Assembly: GCF_023953965.1 (NCBI RefSeq) | Contig: NZ_JAMLIX010000001.1 | Span: 930,001 to 994,000, forward strand | Origin: Bosea sp. (in: a-proteobacteria) | GTDB taxonomy: Bacteria > Pseudomonadota > Alphaproteobacteria > Rhizobiales > Beijerinckiaceae | Reading direction: 5' to 3' | DNA length: 64,000 nt | In this document: in pieces, positions 13,402 through 22,914 of the stretch | How positions within the stretch are numbered: position 1 is the first letter of the stretch | Layout of the letters: each line of letters starts with the position of its first letter | The notes under the pieces: generated by a model | The model's input: the letters and a program-made list of their open reading frames with translations, nothing else | What the model was told of the DNA's origin: nothing | The model's database searches: none | Position numbers and translations under genes: made by a program

Positions 13402-16323
13402 ATGCAAGGCAGCACGCCCCTGATCTGGCTCGTCGTGCTGCCGTTCGTGACGAGCCTCGCCGCCGCGGCGCTGCGCTCCAATGCCCGCAACGCGGAAGCC
13501 TGGCTCGCCGGGCTGATGACGCTTGGCCTGCTGATCCTGACGATCCTGCTCTATCCCGCGGTCGCCAACGGGGCGGTGCTGCGCCTCGATATCCCCTGGG
13601 TTGCCGGGCTCGGCCTCGTGCTGGCGCTGAGGCTCGACGGCTTCGCCTGGATGTTTGCGATGCTGATCACGGGGATCGGCTTCCTCGTCGTGGTCTACAC
13701 CCGCTACTACATGTCGCCCGACGATCCGATCCCGCGCTTCTACGCCTTCTTCCTCGCCTTCATGGGCTCGATGCTCGGGATCGTCCTCTCCGGCAACCTG
13801 ATCCAGCTCGTCGTCTTCTGGGAACTGACGAGCATCTTCTCCTTCCTCCTGATCGGCTACTGGTTCCACAACGCCGCCGCCCGCGACGGGGCGCGCATGG
13901 CCTTGACCATGACCGGCCTCGGGGGGCTCGCGCTGCTCGCGGGCGCGCTTGCGATCGGGCATGTCGTGGGAAGCTACGACCTCGACACGGTGCTGGCGTC
14001 GGGGAACAGGATCCGGGATCACGGGCTCTACCGTGTGATCCTGGTGCTCGTCCTGCTCGGCGCCTTCACCAAGAGCGCGCAGTTCCCGTTCCATTTCTGG
14101 CTGCCGAACGCGATGGCCGCGCCCACGCCGGTTTCGGCCTTCCTGCACTCGGCGACCATGGTGAAGGCCGGCGTCTTCCTGATGGCACGGCTTTGGCCGG
14201 TGCTGGCCGGCACCTATGAATGGTTCTGGATCGTCGGCTTCGCGGGGATGGCGACGCTCCTGCTCGGCGCCTGCTTCGCGATCTTCCAGCAGGACATCAA
14301 GGGCCTGCTCGCCTATTCGACGATCAGCCATCTCGGGCTGATCACGCTGCTGCTCAGCCTCGGCAGCCCGCTCGGCGCGGTCGCCGCGATCTTCCACATG
14401 ATGAACCACGCGACCTTCAAGGCGTCGCTGTTCATGGCGGCCGGCATCATCGACCACGAGGCCGGGACACGCGACATGCGCCGCATCGGCGGGCTGTTCT
14501 CGCTGATGCCGATCACCGGGACGCTCGCCATGGTGGCGAGCGCGGCGATGGCCGGCGTGCCGCTGCTCAACGGCTTCCTCTCCAAGGAGATGTTCTTCGC
14601 CGAGACGATCGAGCAGCATGCCGATTCGATCCTCGACACCGCCGCCCCTTACGTCGCGGTGCTGGCCAGCGCCTTCGCGGTGACCTATTCGATCCGCTTC
14701 ATCCACGGCGTCTTCTTCGGGCCAAGGCCGGCGGACATGCCGCACGAGCCGCACGAGCCGCCCTTCTTCATGCGGCTGCCGGTGCTGCTCCTGGTGATCG
14801 CCTGCCTTCTGGTCGGCACCATTCCAGGCCTCACCATCGGCCCCTATCTGCACAGCGCCGTGGTCTCGGTCCTCGGCGAGGCAACGCCGCGCTACAGCCT
14901 CGCGATCTGGCACGGCTTCACCGTGCCGCTGATGATGAGCCTCGTCGCGCTCGCCGCCGGCACGCTGCTCTACCTGAACCTGCGCAGCTATCTCGCGACC
15001 AGCGAGGAAGGCCCGCCCTATATCCGGCAGCTCAAGGGCCAGCGCATCTTCGAGCGCGTGATGGTCTCCGTGGCCTGGCGCTGGGCGCGGCAGCTGGAGA
15101 GCTGGCTCGGCACGCGCCGCCTGCAGCCGCAGCTCTGGCTCCTGGTCGCGGTCGCGTTCGCCGCGGCGGTCGCGGCCACCGTCGGCCGGCCGTTTCGCCC
15201 GGCGGCGCTGACGATGAGCGGCGCCGATCCGGTCTTCGTCGGATTATGGGCGGTCGGCATCGCCTGCGCCGTGGGCGCCGCCTATCAGGCCAAGTTCCAC
15301 CGCCTCGTCGCCGTCATCCTGATGAGCGGCGCGGGGCTCGTCACCTGCATCACCTTCGTCTGGCTCTCGGCGCCGGACCTCGCGCTCACCCAGCTCGTCG
15401 TCGAGGTCGTCACCACGGTCCTGATCCTGCTCGGCCTGCGCTGGCTGCCGAAGCGGATCGAGGGGGGAAGCGACACCTCGACCGCCGCCGCCGCCCGCCG
15501 CTATCGCGACCTCGTGCTGGCGCTCGCCTGCGGCGCGGGCATGACGGCGATCGCCTATCTGGTGATGACGAGCCCGCCGCCGCCGACCATCGCCGACTAC
15601 TTCCTCGAAAACGCCTATACCGGCGGCGGCGGGCGCAACGTCGTCAACGTCATCCTCGTCGACTTCCGCGGCTTCGACACCTTCGGCGAGATCACCGTGC
15701 TCGGCATCGTGGCGCTGACCGTGTTCGCGCTGCTGCGCCGGTTCCGCCCGGCGCCGGACACGATCGAATCCCCGGCGCAGCAGCGCCAGCAGGCCGCGGT
15801 CGACGACCCCGAGGCGCGGCCGGGCGCGGGCAGCATCGCCAGCGACTATCTCCTGGTGCCTTCGGTGATCATGCGCTGGCTGTTCCCGGTGATCGCGGTG
15901 TTCGCGGCCTATCTGTTCCTGCGCGGGCACGACGTGCCGGGCGGCGGCTTCGTCGCCGGCATCGCCATGGCCTCGGCCTTCATCCTGCAATACATGGCGG
16001 CCGGCACGCGCTGGGTCGAGGAGAGGCTGCGCATCCTGCCCGTCCGCTGGATGGGCTTCGGCCTCCTCACCGCCGCCGCCACGGGGATGGGCTCCTGGCT
16101 GTTCGGCTATCCCTTCCTCACCTCGCATGCCCGCTATCTCGACCTGGCCCTGATCGGGAAGGTGCCGGCCGCGACCGCGCTCGTCTTCGACCTCGGCGTC
16201 TTCTCGCTGGTGATGGGCGCGACCGTGCTGATGCTGATCGCGCTCGCGCACCAGTCGATCCGCAAGCTGCGCGCTGCGAAGATTCCGGCTCCGGCCGAAG
16301 CGGAGACCTCCCGATGGAACTGA
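13402..16323 (+). CDS. mrpA: Na+(K+)/H+ antiporter subunit A fused to subunit B
   Basis: The 973-residue polytopic membrane protein is the large subunit of the multisubunit Mrp/Mnh/Pha antiporter, related to NuoL/ND5 of complex I. The proton-transport region has ELTSIFSFLLIG, FPFHFWLPNAMAAPTPVSAFLHSATMVKAG (His/Lys channel residues) and GLLAYSTISHLG. The C-terminal part carries the MnhB domain (LRGHDVPGGGFVAGIAMA near 860-880), so A and B are fused, as in group 2 mrp operons. ATG 13402 is preferred to an in-frame GTG at 13354. The stop overlaps mrpC. Confidence 0.95.
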   Translation: MQGSTPLIWLVVLPFVTSLAAAALRSNARNAEAWLAGLMTLGLLILTILLYPAVANGAVLRLDIPWVAGLGLVLALRLDGFAWMFAMLITGIGFLVVVYTRYYMSPDDPIPRFYAFFLAFMGSMLGIVLSGNLIQLVVFWELTSIFSFLLIGYWFHNAAARDGARMALTMTGLGGLALLAGALAIGHVVGSYDLDTVLASGNRIRDHGLYRVILVLVLLGAFTKSAQFPFHFWLPNAMAAPTPVSAFLHSATMVKAGVFLMARLWPVLAGTYEWFWIVGFAGMATLLLGACFAIFQQDIKGLLAYSTISHLGLITLLLSLGSPLGAVAAIFHMMNHATFKASLFMAAGIIDHEAGTRDMRRIGGLFSLMPITGTLAMVASAAMAGVPLLNGFLSKEMFFAETIEQHADSILDTAAPYVAVLASAFAVTYSIRFIHGVFFGPRPADMPHEPHEPPFFMRLPVLLLVIACLLVGTIPGLTIGPYLHSAVVSVLGEATPRYSLAIWHGFTVPLMMSLVALAAGTLLYLNLRSYLATSEEGPPYIRQLKGQRIFERVMVSVAWRWARQLESWLGTRRLQPQLWLLVAVAFAAAVAATVGRPFRPAALTMSGADPVFVGLWAVGIACAVGAAYQAKFHRLVAVILMSGAGLVTCITFVWLSAPDLALTQLVVEVVTTVLILLGLRWLPKRIEGGSDTSTAAAARRYRDLVLALACGAGMTAIAYLVMTSPPPPTIADYFLENAYTGGGGRNVVNVILVDFRGFDTFGEITVLGIVALTVFALLRRFRPAPDTIESPAQQRQQAAVDDPEARPGAGSIASDYLLVPSVIMRWLFPVIAVFAAYLFLRGHDVPGGGFVAGIAMASAFILQYMAAGTRWVEERLRILPVRWMGFGLLTAAATGMGSWLFGYPFLTSHARYLDLALIGKVPAATALVFDLGVFSLVMGATVLMLIALAHQSIRKLRAAKIPAPAEAETSRWN

Positions 16324-16652
16324 CGCTCGCCATCGGGATCGGGGTGCTCGTCGGCTCCGGCGTCTGGCTTCTGCTGCGCCCGCGCACCTATCAGGTCATC
16401 ATCGGGCTCTCGCTGATCGCCTATGGCGTCAACCTGTTCATCTTCTCGATGGGCCGGCTGCGGATGAACGCGGCCCCGGTCCTGCCTTCGGGCGCGCCGG
16501 TCGATCCCGCGGCTTACGTCGATCCGATCCCGCAGGCGCTGGTGCTGACGGCGATCGTCATCGGCTTCGCCACGACGGCGCTCTTCCTCGTCGTGCTCCT
16601 GGTCTCGCGCGGGCAGACGGGAAGCGACCATGTCGACGGCCGGGAGCCGTGA
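16314..16652 (+). CDS. mrpC: Na+/H+ antiporter subunit C
   Basis: This 112-residue protein has three predicted membrane helices and resembles NuoK (MELTLAIGIGVLVGSGVWLL, then YQVIIGLSLIAYGVNLFIFS). The central Pro-rich loop (PVLPSGAPVDPAAYVDPIPQALVLTAIVI) is the family's hallmark. It overlaps the end of mrpA by 10 bases and the start region of mrpD, as expected for subunits made in fixed ratio. Confidence 0.95.
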   Translation: MELTLAIGIGVLVGSGVWLLLRPRTYQVIIGLSLIAYGVNLFIFSMGRLRMNAAPVLPSGAPVDPAAYVDPIPQALVLTAIVIGFATTALFLVVLLVSRGQTGSDHVDGREP

Positions 16653-16654
16653 GC

Positions 16655-18265
16655 ATGCGCTTCGCCGATCATCTGACCATCGCGCCGATCGTGCTGCCGC
16701 TCGTCGCCGGCGCGCTTCTGCTCCTGTTCGAGGAGCGCAGGCACACGCTGAAGGCGCTGATCAACATCGCCGCGACGCTACTGCTCGTCATCCTCTGCCA
16801 GGGGCTGCTGCGCAAGGCCGATGGCGGGGCACAAGCCAGCATCTATCTGCTCGGCAACTGGCCGGCCCCGTTCGGCATCGTCCTGGTGCTGGACCGGCTC
16901 TCGGCCCTGATGCTAGCGATGACGAGCCTGCTCGCGCTCGCCGCGCTCGTCTTCGCGCTCGCCCGCTGGCACAAGGCCGGATCGCATTTCCACACGCTGT
17001 TCCAGTTCCTGCTGATGGGGCTGAACGGCGCCTTCCTGACCGGCGACCTTTTCAACCTCTTCGTCTTCTTCGAGGTCTTCCTCGCCGCCTCCTACGGGCT
17101 GATGCTGCACGGCTCGGGCTCCGGGCGGACGCGCGCGGGGCTGCATTACATCGCGGTCAACCTCGCCGCCTCGTTCCTGTTCCTGATCGGCGTCAGCCTG
17201 ATCTACGGTGTCACCGGCACGCTCAACATGGCCGACCTCGCCGTCCGGATCGTGGGCGTGCCGGCCGAGAGCCGGGCGCTGCTGGAGGCCGGCATCGCGA
17301 TCCTCGGCATCGCCTTCCTGGTCAAGGCAGGGATGTGGCCGCTCTGCTTCTGGCTTCCGGGCGCCTATGCGGCCGCCGTCGCGCCCGTCGCCGCGATCTT
17401 CGCCGTGCTGAGCAAGGTCGGCGTCTATGCCGTGCTGCGGCTTTCGCCGCTGATCCTGGGCACGGGCGGGGGCGCCTCGGCGGGGCTCGCCGACAACTGG
17501 CTCTTCATCGGCGGGGCGGCGACGATCGCCTTCGGCATGATCGGCGTGCTCGCCTCGCAGGTCATGGCGCGGCTCACCGGCTTCAGCGTGCTGGTCTCGA
17601 GCGGGACGCTGCTCGCCGCCGCCGGCATGGCCGACGCTTCGGTCACCGCCGGCGCGCTGTTCTACATGGTCAGCTCGACGCTGACGATCGGCGCGCTCTT
17701 CCTGCTCGTGGAGCTGGTCGAGCGCGCGCAGGACCCGGCGGCGGGCGTGCTCGCCGTCACCATGGAAGCCTATGGCGACGACGACGAGGAGGAGATCGAG
17801 GACGAGGTCGGCGTCGCCATTCCAGGCACGCTCGCGGCGCTCGGCCTGTGCTTCGGGCTGTCGGGCATCCTGCTCGCGGGGCTGCCGCCGCTGTCGGGCT
17901 TCCTCGGCAAATTCGCCCTGCTGTCGGCCGCGCTCGGCACCGGCGGCCGGGAGGGCGTCCCGGTGACGGCCTGGATCTTCCTTGCGCTCGTGCTCACCTC
18001 CGGCCTCTTCGCGATGATCGCCATGATGCGCGCCGGCATCCGCATCTTCTGGGCGCCGGTGGGCGGCACCGTGCCCAAGGTGCTGGTGGTGGAGTTCGTG
18101 CCGGTCGCGTTCCTGATCATGCTGTGCGCGGCGATGACGGTGCAGGCCGGCCCGCTGATGCGCTATGCGGATGACGCGGCCCGCTCGCTCCACGCGCCCG
18201 CCGGCTATATCGGGGATGTGCTGTCGGCCGCGCGGGTCGCGCCCCCGGAGGGAGGCAAGCCATGA
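16655..18265 (+). CDS. mrpD: Na+/H+ antiporter subunit D
   Basis: The 536-residue membrane protein is homologous to NuoM/N. Typical stretches are LFNLFVFFEVFLAASYGLML, GIAFLVKAGMWPLCFWLPGAYAAA and LAGLPPLSGFLGKFALL. A highly acidic segment (YGDDDEEEIEDE, near residue 375) interrupts the later helices and is not something I recognise as standard in MrpD. ATG 16655 sits 8 bases after cgggag. A GTG at 16649 overlapping the mrpC stop is an alternative giving two more residues. Confidence 0.95.
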   Translation: MRFADHLTIAPIVLPLVAGALLLLFEERRHTLKALINIAATLLLVILCQGLLRKADGGAQASIYLLGNWPAPFGIVLVLDRLSALMLAMTSLLALAALVFALARWHKAGSHFHTLFQFLLMGLNGAFLTGDLFNLFVFFEVFLAASYGLMLHGSGSGRTRAGLHYIAVNLAASFLFLIGVSLIYGVTGTLNMADLAVRIVGVPAESRALLEAGIAILGIAFLVKAGMWPLCFWLPGAYAAAVAPVAAIFAVLSKVGVYAVLRLSPLILGTGGGASAGLADNWLFIGGAATIAFGMIGVLASQVMARLTGFSVLVSSGTLLAAAGMADASVTAGALFYMVSSTLTIGALFLLVELVERAQDPAAGVLAVTMEAYGDDDEEEIEDEVGVAIPGTLAALGLCFGLSGILLAGLPPLSGFLGKFALLSAALGTGGREGVPVTAWIFLALVLTSGLFAMIAMMRAGIRIFWAPVGGTVPKVLVVEFVPVAFLIMLCAAMTVQAGPLMRYADDAARSLHAPAGYIGDVLSAARVAPPEGGKP

Positions 18266-18747
18266 ACCGGGTGCTGCCCTATCCCCTGCTCGCCTTGTCG
18301 CTCCTGGCGATGTGGCTCCTGCTCAACGGCGCCTCGGCCGGCCACATCGTCCTCGGCGCGGCGATCGCGCTCGCAGCCGCGCGGATGATGTCGGCGCTGG
18401 AACCCGCCAAGCCGCGCATCCGGCGATGGAGCCGGATCCCGCTGCTCTTCGCTCTCGTCATGGTCGACATCGTCCATTCCAACCTCGCCGTAACCGGGAT
18501 CATCCTCGGCCTGCGCAAGCGCAAGGGCTCCGCCGGCTTCGTCGCCATTCCGCTCGCCATCCGCGACCGGACCGCGCTCGCCACCCTCGCCTGCGTGATC
18601 ACCGCCACCCCCGGCACCGCCTGGGTCGAATACCGCTCCACGCGCGACGTGCTGCTCATCCATGTCCTCGACATGGTCGAGCAGCAGGACTGGATCGACC
18701 TCGTCAAGGGCCGCTACGAGCCGCTGCTGCAGGAGATCTTCGAATGA
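18262..18747 (+). CDS. mrpE: Na+/H+ antiporter subunit E
   Basis: The 161-residue subunit has two N-terminal membrane helices and a cytoplasmic C-terminal part with TATPGTAWVEYRSTRDVLLIHVLD, a conserved MrpE segment. It has no complex I counterpart. It overlaps both mrpD (ATGA) and mrpF, so the whole operon is translationally coupled. Confidence 0.95.
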   Translation: MNRVLPYPLLALSLLAMWLLLNGASAGHIVLGAAIALAAARMMSALEPAKPRIRRWSRIPLLFALVMVDIVHSNLAVTGIILGLRKRKGSAGFVAIPLAIRDRTALATLACVITATPGTAWVEYRSTRDVLLIHVLDMVEQQDWIDLVKGRYEPLLQEIFE

Positions 18748-19025
18748 GCGCCGCGATCCTCGCCTGGTCGCTCGGTGCGGCCCAGCTGATGCTGGTCGCG
18801 GCGATGGGCTGCTGCGCCTTCAGGCTCGTCCGCGGGCCGCGCGCGCAGGACCGCGTGCTCAGCCTCGACGCGCTCTATGTCTGCGCCATGCTGCTGATCC
18901 TGACCTTCGGCATCCGCAGCGGCAGCACGCTCTATTTCGAGGCGGCGCTGGTGATCGCGCTCATCGGCTTCATCTCGACGGCGGCGCTGGCGAAATTCCT
19001 GATGCGCGGCGAGGTGATCGAATGA
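18744..19025 (+). CDS. mrpF: Na+/H+ antiporter subunit F
   Basis: The 93-residue protein has three predicted membrane helices. FRLVRGPRAQDRVLSLDALYV is the conserved MrpF motif, with an Asp implicated in ion transfer in the family. The start overlaps the mrpE stop (ATGA). It is shorter than 100 residues, as usual for this subunit. Confidence 0.95.
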   Translation: MSAAILAWSLGAAQLMLVAAMGCCAFRLVRGPRAQDRVLSLDALYVCAMLLILTFGIRSGSTLYFEAALVIALIGFISTAALAKFLMRGEVIE

Positions 19026-19387
19026 GCCACGCAGCCGACCTGCCGCTGTGGGCGGCGCTGACAATCTCGTTCTTCCTGGTGCTGGGCGCCGGGCTGACGC
19101 TGATCGGGACGATCGGGCTCGTCCGGCTCGGGACGTTCTACGAGCGCGTCCATGCCCCCACGCTCGGCACCACCTGGGGCGCGGGCGGGATCCTGATCGC
19201 GTCGATGCTCCTGTTCTCGCTCGCCGAGGCGCGCCCGATGCTGCACGAATTGCTGATCACCGCCTTCGTGACGGTGACGACGCCGGTCACCCTGATGCTG
19301 CTCGCCAGGGCCGCGCTCTATCGCGACCGCACCGAGAAGAACGAGGCCGTCCCGCCTTTCGTGCCGGTCATCGACGAGCCGTCCTGA
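19022..19387 (+). CDS. mrpG: Na+/H+ antiporter subunit G
   Basis: This 121-residue protein with three membrane helices carries the MnhG hallmark IGLVRLGTFYERVHAPTLG. It is the last gene of the mrp operon, overlapping mrpF by ATGA. Only 7 bp separate it from the convergent tadC stop, leaving no room for an intrinsic terminator between the two operons. Confidence 0.95.
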   Translation: MSHAADLPLWAALTISFFLVLGAGLTLIGTIGLVRLGTFYERVHAPTLGTTWGAGGILIASMLLFSLAEARPMLHELLITAFVTVTTPVTLMLLARAALYRDRTEKNEAVPPFVPVIDEPS

Positions 19388-19394
19388 AAGGTCG

Positions 19395-20372
19395 TCACTG
19401 CCATTTGAAGACCTGCACCAGGGCCGGCGTCATGATGATGACGAACAGCACCGGCAGGAAGAACAGGATCATCGGCACGGTGAGCTTGGGCGGCAGCGCG
19501 GCCGCCTTCTTCTCGGCCGCCGACATGCGCTGGTCGCGGCTTTCCTGGGCGAGCGTGCGCAAGGCCGTGCCCAGCGGCGTGCCGTAGCGCTCGGCCTGGA
19601 TCAGCGCCGTCGAGACCGATTTCACGCTTTCCAGGCCGGTGCGCAGCGTCAGGTTCTCATAGGCGATGCGGCGGTCGGTCAGATAGGAGAGCTCGGCGGT
19701 GCACAGCGCGAATTCCTCCGCCAGCGGAACCGACTGGTTGCCGATCTCGCCCGCGACCTTGCGGAAGGCGTGCTCGATCGACATGCCGGATTCGACGCAG
19801 ATCAGCAGAAGGTCGAGCGCATCGGGAAAGGCGAGCCGCATCGAGGCCTGCCGCTTGCCGGCCTGGTTCGACAGGAAGATCTCCGGCGCCTTGATCCCGA
19901 GATAGGCGGCGGCGATGGTGATGCCGACCTTGATCGCGAAGGGCTGGCCGAAATCGTTGACGAGGAAGATGTAGAACAGCGCGAACAGGAACAGCCCGAC
20001 CGGCATGGCGAGGCGGAAGAACAGGAAGCCGATCTCGGCCTGGGGGCCGCGATAGCCGGCCATGGCGAGCTGCCGCTTGGCGTTCTCGGTGCCGAGCCAG
20101 TCGCCCAGTTTGAACTGCTCGACCACGCGCCGCATATAGGCCTTCGGCTCCTGGCGCAGCGAGACCTTCTCGTTTTGCCGGTTGAGCCTGTCGCGCTCGC
20201 GGGCGCGGATCTTCTCGCGCTCGGTCGCGACGTTCTTCATGCGTTTCTGGAGGCTCGAGCCCTCGGTCAGCGGAATCGCGACCGTCAGCACGGTGGCCGC
20301 CGCCGCGATCGCGGCGAGCAGCGCCAGCAGGAACTGCGGATCGGTGACGCTGTTGACGATCTGATTAATCAT
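19395..20372 (-). CDS. tadC: Tad pilus inner-membrane platform protein TadC
   Basis: The 325-residue protein has a type II secretion F (GSPII_F) domain with membrane helices near 15-35, 125-170 and at the C-terminus. The motif DALDLLLICVESGMSIEHAFRKVA is typical of TadC, which pairs with TadB to form the platform driven by CpaF. It is the distal gene of the minus-strand cluster, 7 bp after tadB. The final residues (ALVQVFKWQ) fit family ends. Confidence 0.93.
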   Translation of the reverse strand: MINQIVNSVTDPQFLLALLAAIAAAATVLTVAIPLTEGSSLQKRMKNVATEREKIRARERDRLNRQNEKVSLRQEPKAYMRRVVEQFKLGDWLGTENAKRQLAMAGYRGPQAEIGFLFFRLAMPVGLFLFALFYIFLVNDFGQPFAIKVGITIAAAYLGIKAPEIFLSNQAGKRQASMRLAFPDALDLLLICVESGMSIEHAFRKVAGEIGNQSVPLAEEFALCTAELSYLTDRRIAYENLTLRTGLESVKSVSTALIQAERYGTPLGTALRTLAQESRDQRMSAAEKKAAALPPKLTVPMILFFLPVLFVIIMTPALVQVFKWQ

Positions 20373-20379
20373 CGCCGCC

Positions 20380-21354
20380 TCAGATGTCGAAGTTGATCAT
20401 CTTGCGCATCACCAGGACGCCGATCAGCATCCACAGGCCGCTCGCGATGAGCGCGAACTTGCCGGCCTGGCTGAGCCAGAGGATCTCGATGTATTTCGGG
20501 GTGGTGAGCCAGATCAGCACGGCCACGATCGGCGGCAGGGAGCCGATGATCGCCGCCGAGGCCTTGGCCTCCATCGAAACGGCCGCGATCTTGTCGCGCA
20601 TCTTGCGCCGCTCGCGCAGCACGCGCGACAGGTTGCCCAGCGTCTCGGAAAGGTTGCCGCCGGTCTTCTGCTGGATGGCGATGACGATGCCGAAGAAATT
20701 GGCCTCGGCGCAGGGCATCCGGTCGAAGAGCTTGGTGGCGGCCTCCGCCAGCGGCAGGCCCAGCGCCTGCGCCTCGATCATCAGCCTGAACTCGGTCTTC
20801 ACCGGCTCAACCGCCTCGTTGGCGACGATGCGCAGGCAGTCGTTGACGGGCAGGCCCGCCTTGATGCCGCGCACGACCACGTCGAGCGCGTTGGGGAACT
20901 CCATGCCGAACTTCTTCAGCCGCCGGACCCGGCAGCGCTTCAGGAACCAGGCCGGCATGCCGAAGCCGCCGATGAACAGGCCGGCGAGGCCGAGGATCCA
21001 GCCCCCGCTCGCCAGCCACAGCGTCAGCCCGAGGCCGACCGCGAGCGCGGCGCTGATCCCGTAATATTTCCTGGGGGTCCAGCTCAGCCCGGCCTGGGCG
21101 ATGCGCTGCTCCAGCGAGAGCTTGTGGCGGGCATTCTCGCGGTTCTCGATCTCCTTGAGGCTCTGCGCGACCTGGCCGCGCTTGTTGCGGGCCTGGGCCT
21201 CGCGGTCGATGCCGCGTACCGTGCTCGGGCCGGCGAATTCCTTGCGCCGCTTCTCGGCGCGCTTCTCGCCGCTGAGCGTCGGATAGAGCAGCGCATAGGC
21301 CGCGCCGCCGACGGCGAGCATGGCGAGCAGGGCGACCGCGAGCGTGCTGTTCAT
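20380..21354 (-). CDS. tadB: Tad pilus inner-membrane platform protein TadB
   Basis: The 324-residue GSPII_F-domain protein contains PNALDVVVRGIKAGLPVNDCLR and GGNLSETLGNLSRVLRERRKM, typical of TadB. It starts with one membrane helix, then a charged cytoplasmic stretch, two central helices and a C-terminal helix pair. It follows cpaF by about 27 bp and precedes tadC, the standard order. Confidence 0.93.
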   Translation of the reverse strand: MNSTLAVALLAMLAVGGAAYALLYPTLSGEKRAEKRRKEFAGPSTVRGIDREAQARNKRGQVAQSLKEIENRENARHKLSLEQRIAQAGLSWTPRKYYGISAALAVGLGLTLWLASGGWILGLAGLFIGGFGMPAWFLKRCRVRRLKKFGMEFPNALDVVVRGIKAGLPVNDCLRIVANEAVEPVKTEFRLMIEAQALGLPLAEAATKLFDRMPCAEANFFGIVIAIQQKTGGNLSETLGNLSRVLRERRKMRDKIAAVSMEAKASAAIIGSLPPIVAVLIWLTTPKYIEILWLSQAGKFALIASGLWMLIGVLVMRKMINFDI

Positions 21355-21381
21355 GTCCGGCCCCCCGTCGAGCCCTTCCGC

Positions 21382-22833
21382 TCAGAGCGCATGGCCGGCA
21401 CCGGCCTCCTCGAGCTGGTCGAGGGCGGCGGCGAGGCGCTGCTCCTCGCTGAAATAGCGCGCGCGCTCCCAGAAGCGCGGGCGGCCGACGCCGGTGGCGC
21501 GGTGGCGGCCGACGAGCTTGCCGGCGGCGTCCTCGCCCTGGACCTCGTAGATCATCAGGTCCTGGGTGGTGATCACCTCGCCTTCCATGCCCATCACCTC
21601 GGTGATGTGGGTGATGCGGCGCGAGCCGTCGCGCAGGCGCTGGGCCTGGATGATGACGTCGACCGAGGAGCAGATCATCTCGCGCAGCGTCTTCGACGGC
21701 AGCGAGAAGCCGCCCATGGTGATCATCGATTCGATACGGCTCAGGCATTCGCGCGGCGAGTTGGCGTGCAGCGTGCCCATCGAGCCGTCATGGCCGGTGT
21801 TCATCGCCTGGAGCAGGTCGAACGCCTCCGGTCCGCGCACCTCGCCGACGATGATCCGCTCGGGGCGCATGCGCAGGCAGTTCTTGACGAGGTCGCGCAT
21901 CGTCACCGCGCCGGTGCCCTCGAGGTTCGGCGGGCGGGTTTCGAGGCGCACCACATGCGGCTGCTGGAGCTGAAGCTCGGCGGCGTCCTCGCAGGTGATG
22001 ACGCGCTCGTCGTGGTCGATGTAGTTGGTCAGGCAGTTGAGCAGCGTCGTCTTGCCGGAGCCCGTGCCGCCGGAGATGACGATGTTGCAGCGCACGCGCC
22101 CGATGATCTTCAGGATCTCGGCGCCCGGCGGCGAGATCGCGCCGAAGCGGACGAGCTGGTCGAGCGTCAGCTTGTCCTTCTTGAACTTGCGGATGGTCAG
22201 GGCCGGGCCGTCGATCGCCAGCGGCGGGGCGATGACGTTGACGCGCGAGCCGTCGGCAAGGCGCGCGTCGCAGATCGGCGAGGATTCGTCGACGCGCCGG
22301 CCGACCTGACTGACGATGCGCTGGCAGATGTTCATCAGCTGCGCGTTGTCGCGGAAGCGGATGTTGGTGAGCTGGATCTTGCCGGCGGTTTCGATGAAGG
22401 TCCGCCCGGCGCCGTTGACCATGATGTCGGCGATGTCGTCGCGCGCCAGCAGCGGTTCGAGCGGGCCGTAGCCGAGCACGTCGTTGCAGATGTCGTCGAG
22501 CAGCTCCTCCTGCTCGGCGATCGAGAGCACGACGTTCTTCAGCGAGATGATCTCGTTGATGATGTCGCGGATTTCCTCCCGCGCCGATTCGGAGTCGAGC
22601 TTCGCGAGCTGCGACAGATCGATGGCCTCGATCAGCGCCCCGAAGATCGTGCTCTTCATCTGGTAGTAGTCTTCGGAGCGCGCAGCCGTCTCGACGACCG
22701 GCGGCGCGACCCTGCGCTCCTCCACGGGGGCGGGACCGGGCTCGGGCCGGCGCGGCGCGGCCGCCGCGGCCGCTTGTGCCCTGGCGTTCAGATTGGGCGC
22801 GTGGGCTGCGCCTGCGGATCGCTTGCCGAACAT
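21382..22833 (-). CDS. cpaF: Tad pilus assembly ATPase CpaF/TadA
   Basis: The 483-residue secretion ATPase powers Flp pilus extension and probably retraction. Walker A GGTGSGKTT lies at 255-263. The Asp/His-box region (HDERVITCEDAAELQL), Walker B (MRPERIIVGEVRGPEAFDLL) and MNTGHDGSMGTLHANSP follow. The N-terminal 60 residues are a low-complexity Ala/Pro linker. An in-frame ATG 33 bases upstream is possible; 22833 (MFGKR) is preferred. It follows cpaE with an 81-bp gap. Confidence 0.96.
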   Translation of the reverse strand: MFGKRSAGAAHAPNLNARAQAAAAAAPRRPEPGPAPVEERRVAPPVVETAARSEDYYQMKSTIFGALIEAIDLSQLAKLDSESAREEIRDIINEIISLKNVVLSIAEQEELLDDICNDVLGYGPLEPLLARDDIADIMVNGAGRTFIETAGKIQLTNIRFRDNAQLMNICQRIVSQVGRRVDESSPICDARLADGSRVNVIAPPLAIDGPALTIRKFKKDKLTLDQLVRFGAISPPGAEILKIIGRVRCNIVISGGTGSGKTTLLNCLTNYIDHDERVITCEDAAELQLQQPHVVRLETRPPNLEGTGAVTMRDLVKNCLRMRPERIIVGEVRGPEAFDLLQAMNTGHDGSMGTLHANSPRECLSRIESMITMGGFSLPSKTLREMICSSVDVIIQAQRLRDGSRRITHITEVMGMEGEVITTQDLMIYEVQGEDAAGKLVGRHRATGVGRPRFWERARYFSEEQRLAAALDQLEEAGAGHAL

Positions 22834-22914
22834 CTCGTCACTCTCCCGCCCGGGCCGGGCCGGCATCGGGCTTGGCGCCCGGGCGACTTGTCGTCATCGT
22901 CGCTCCTTCGCCCG

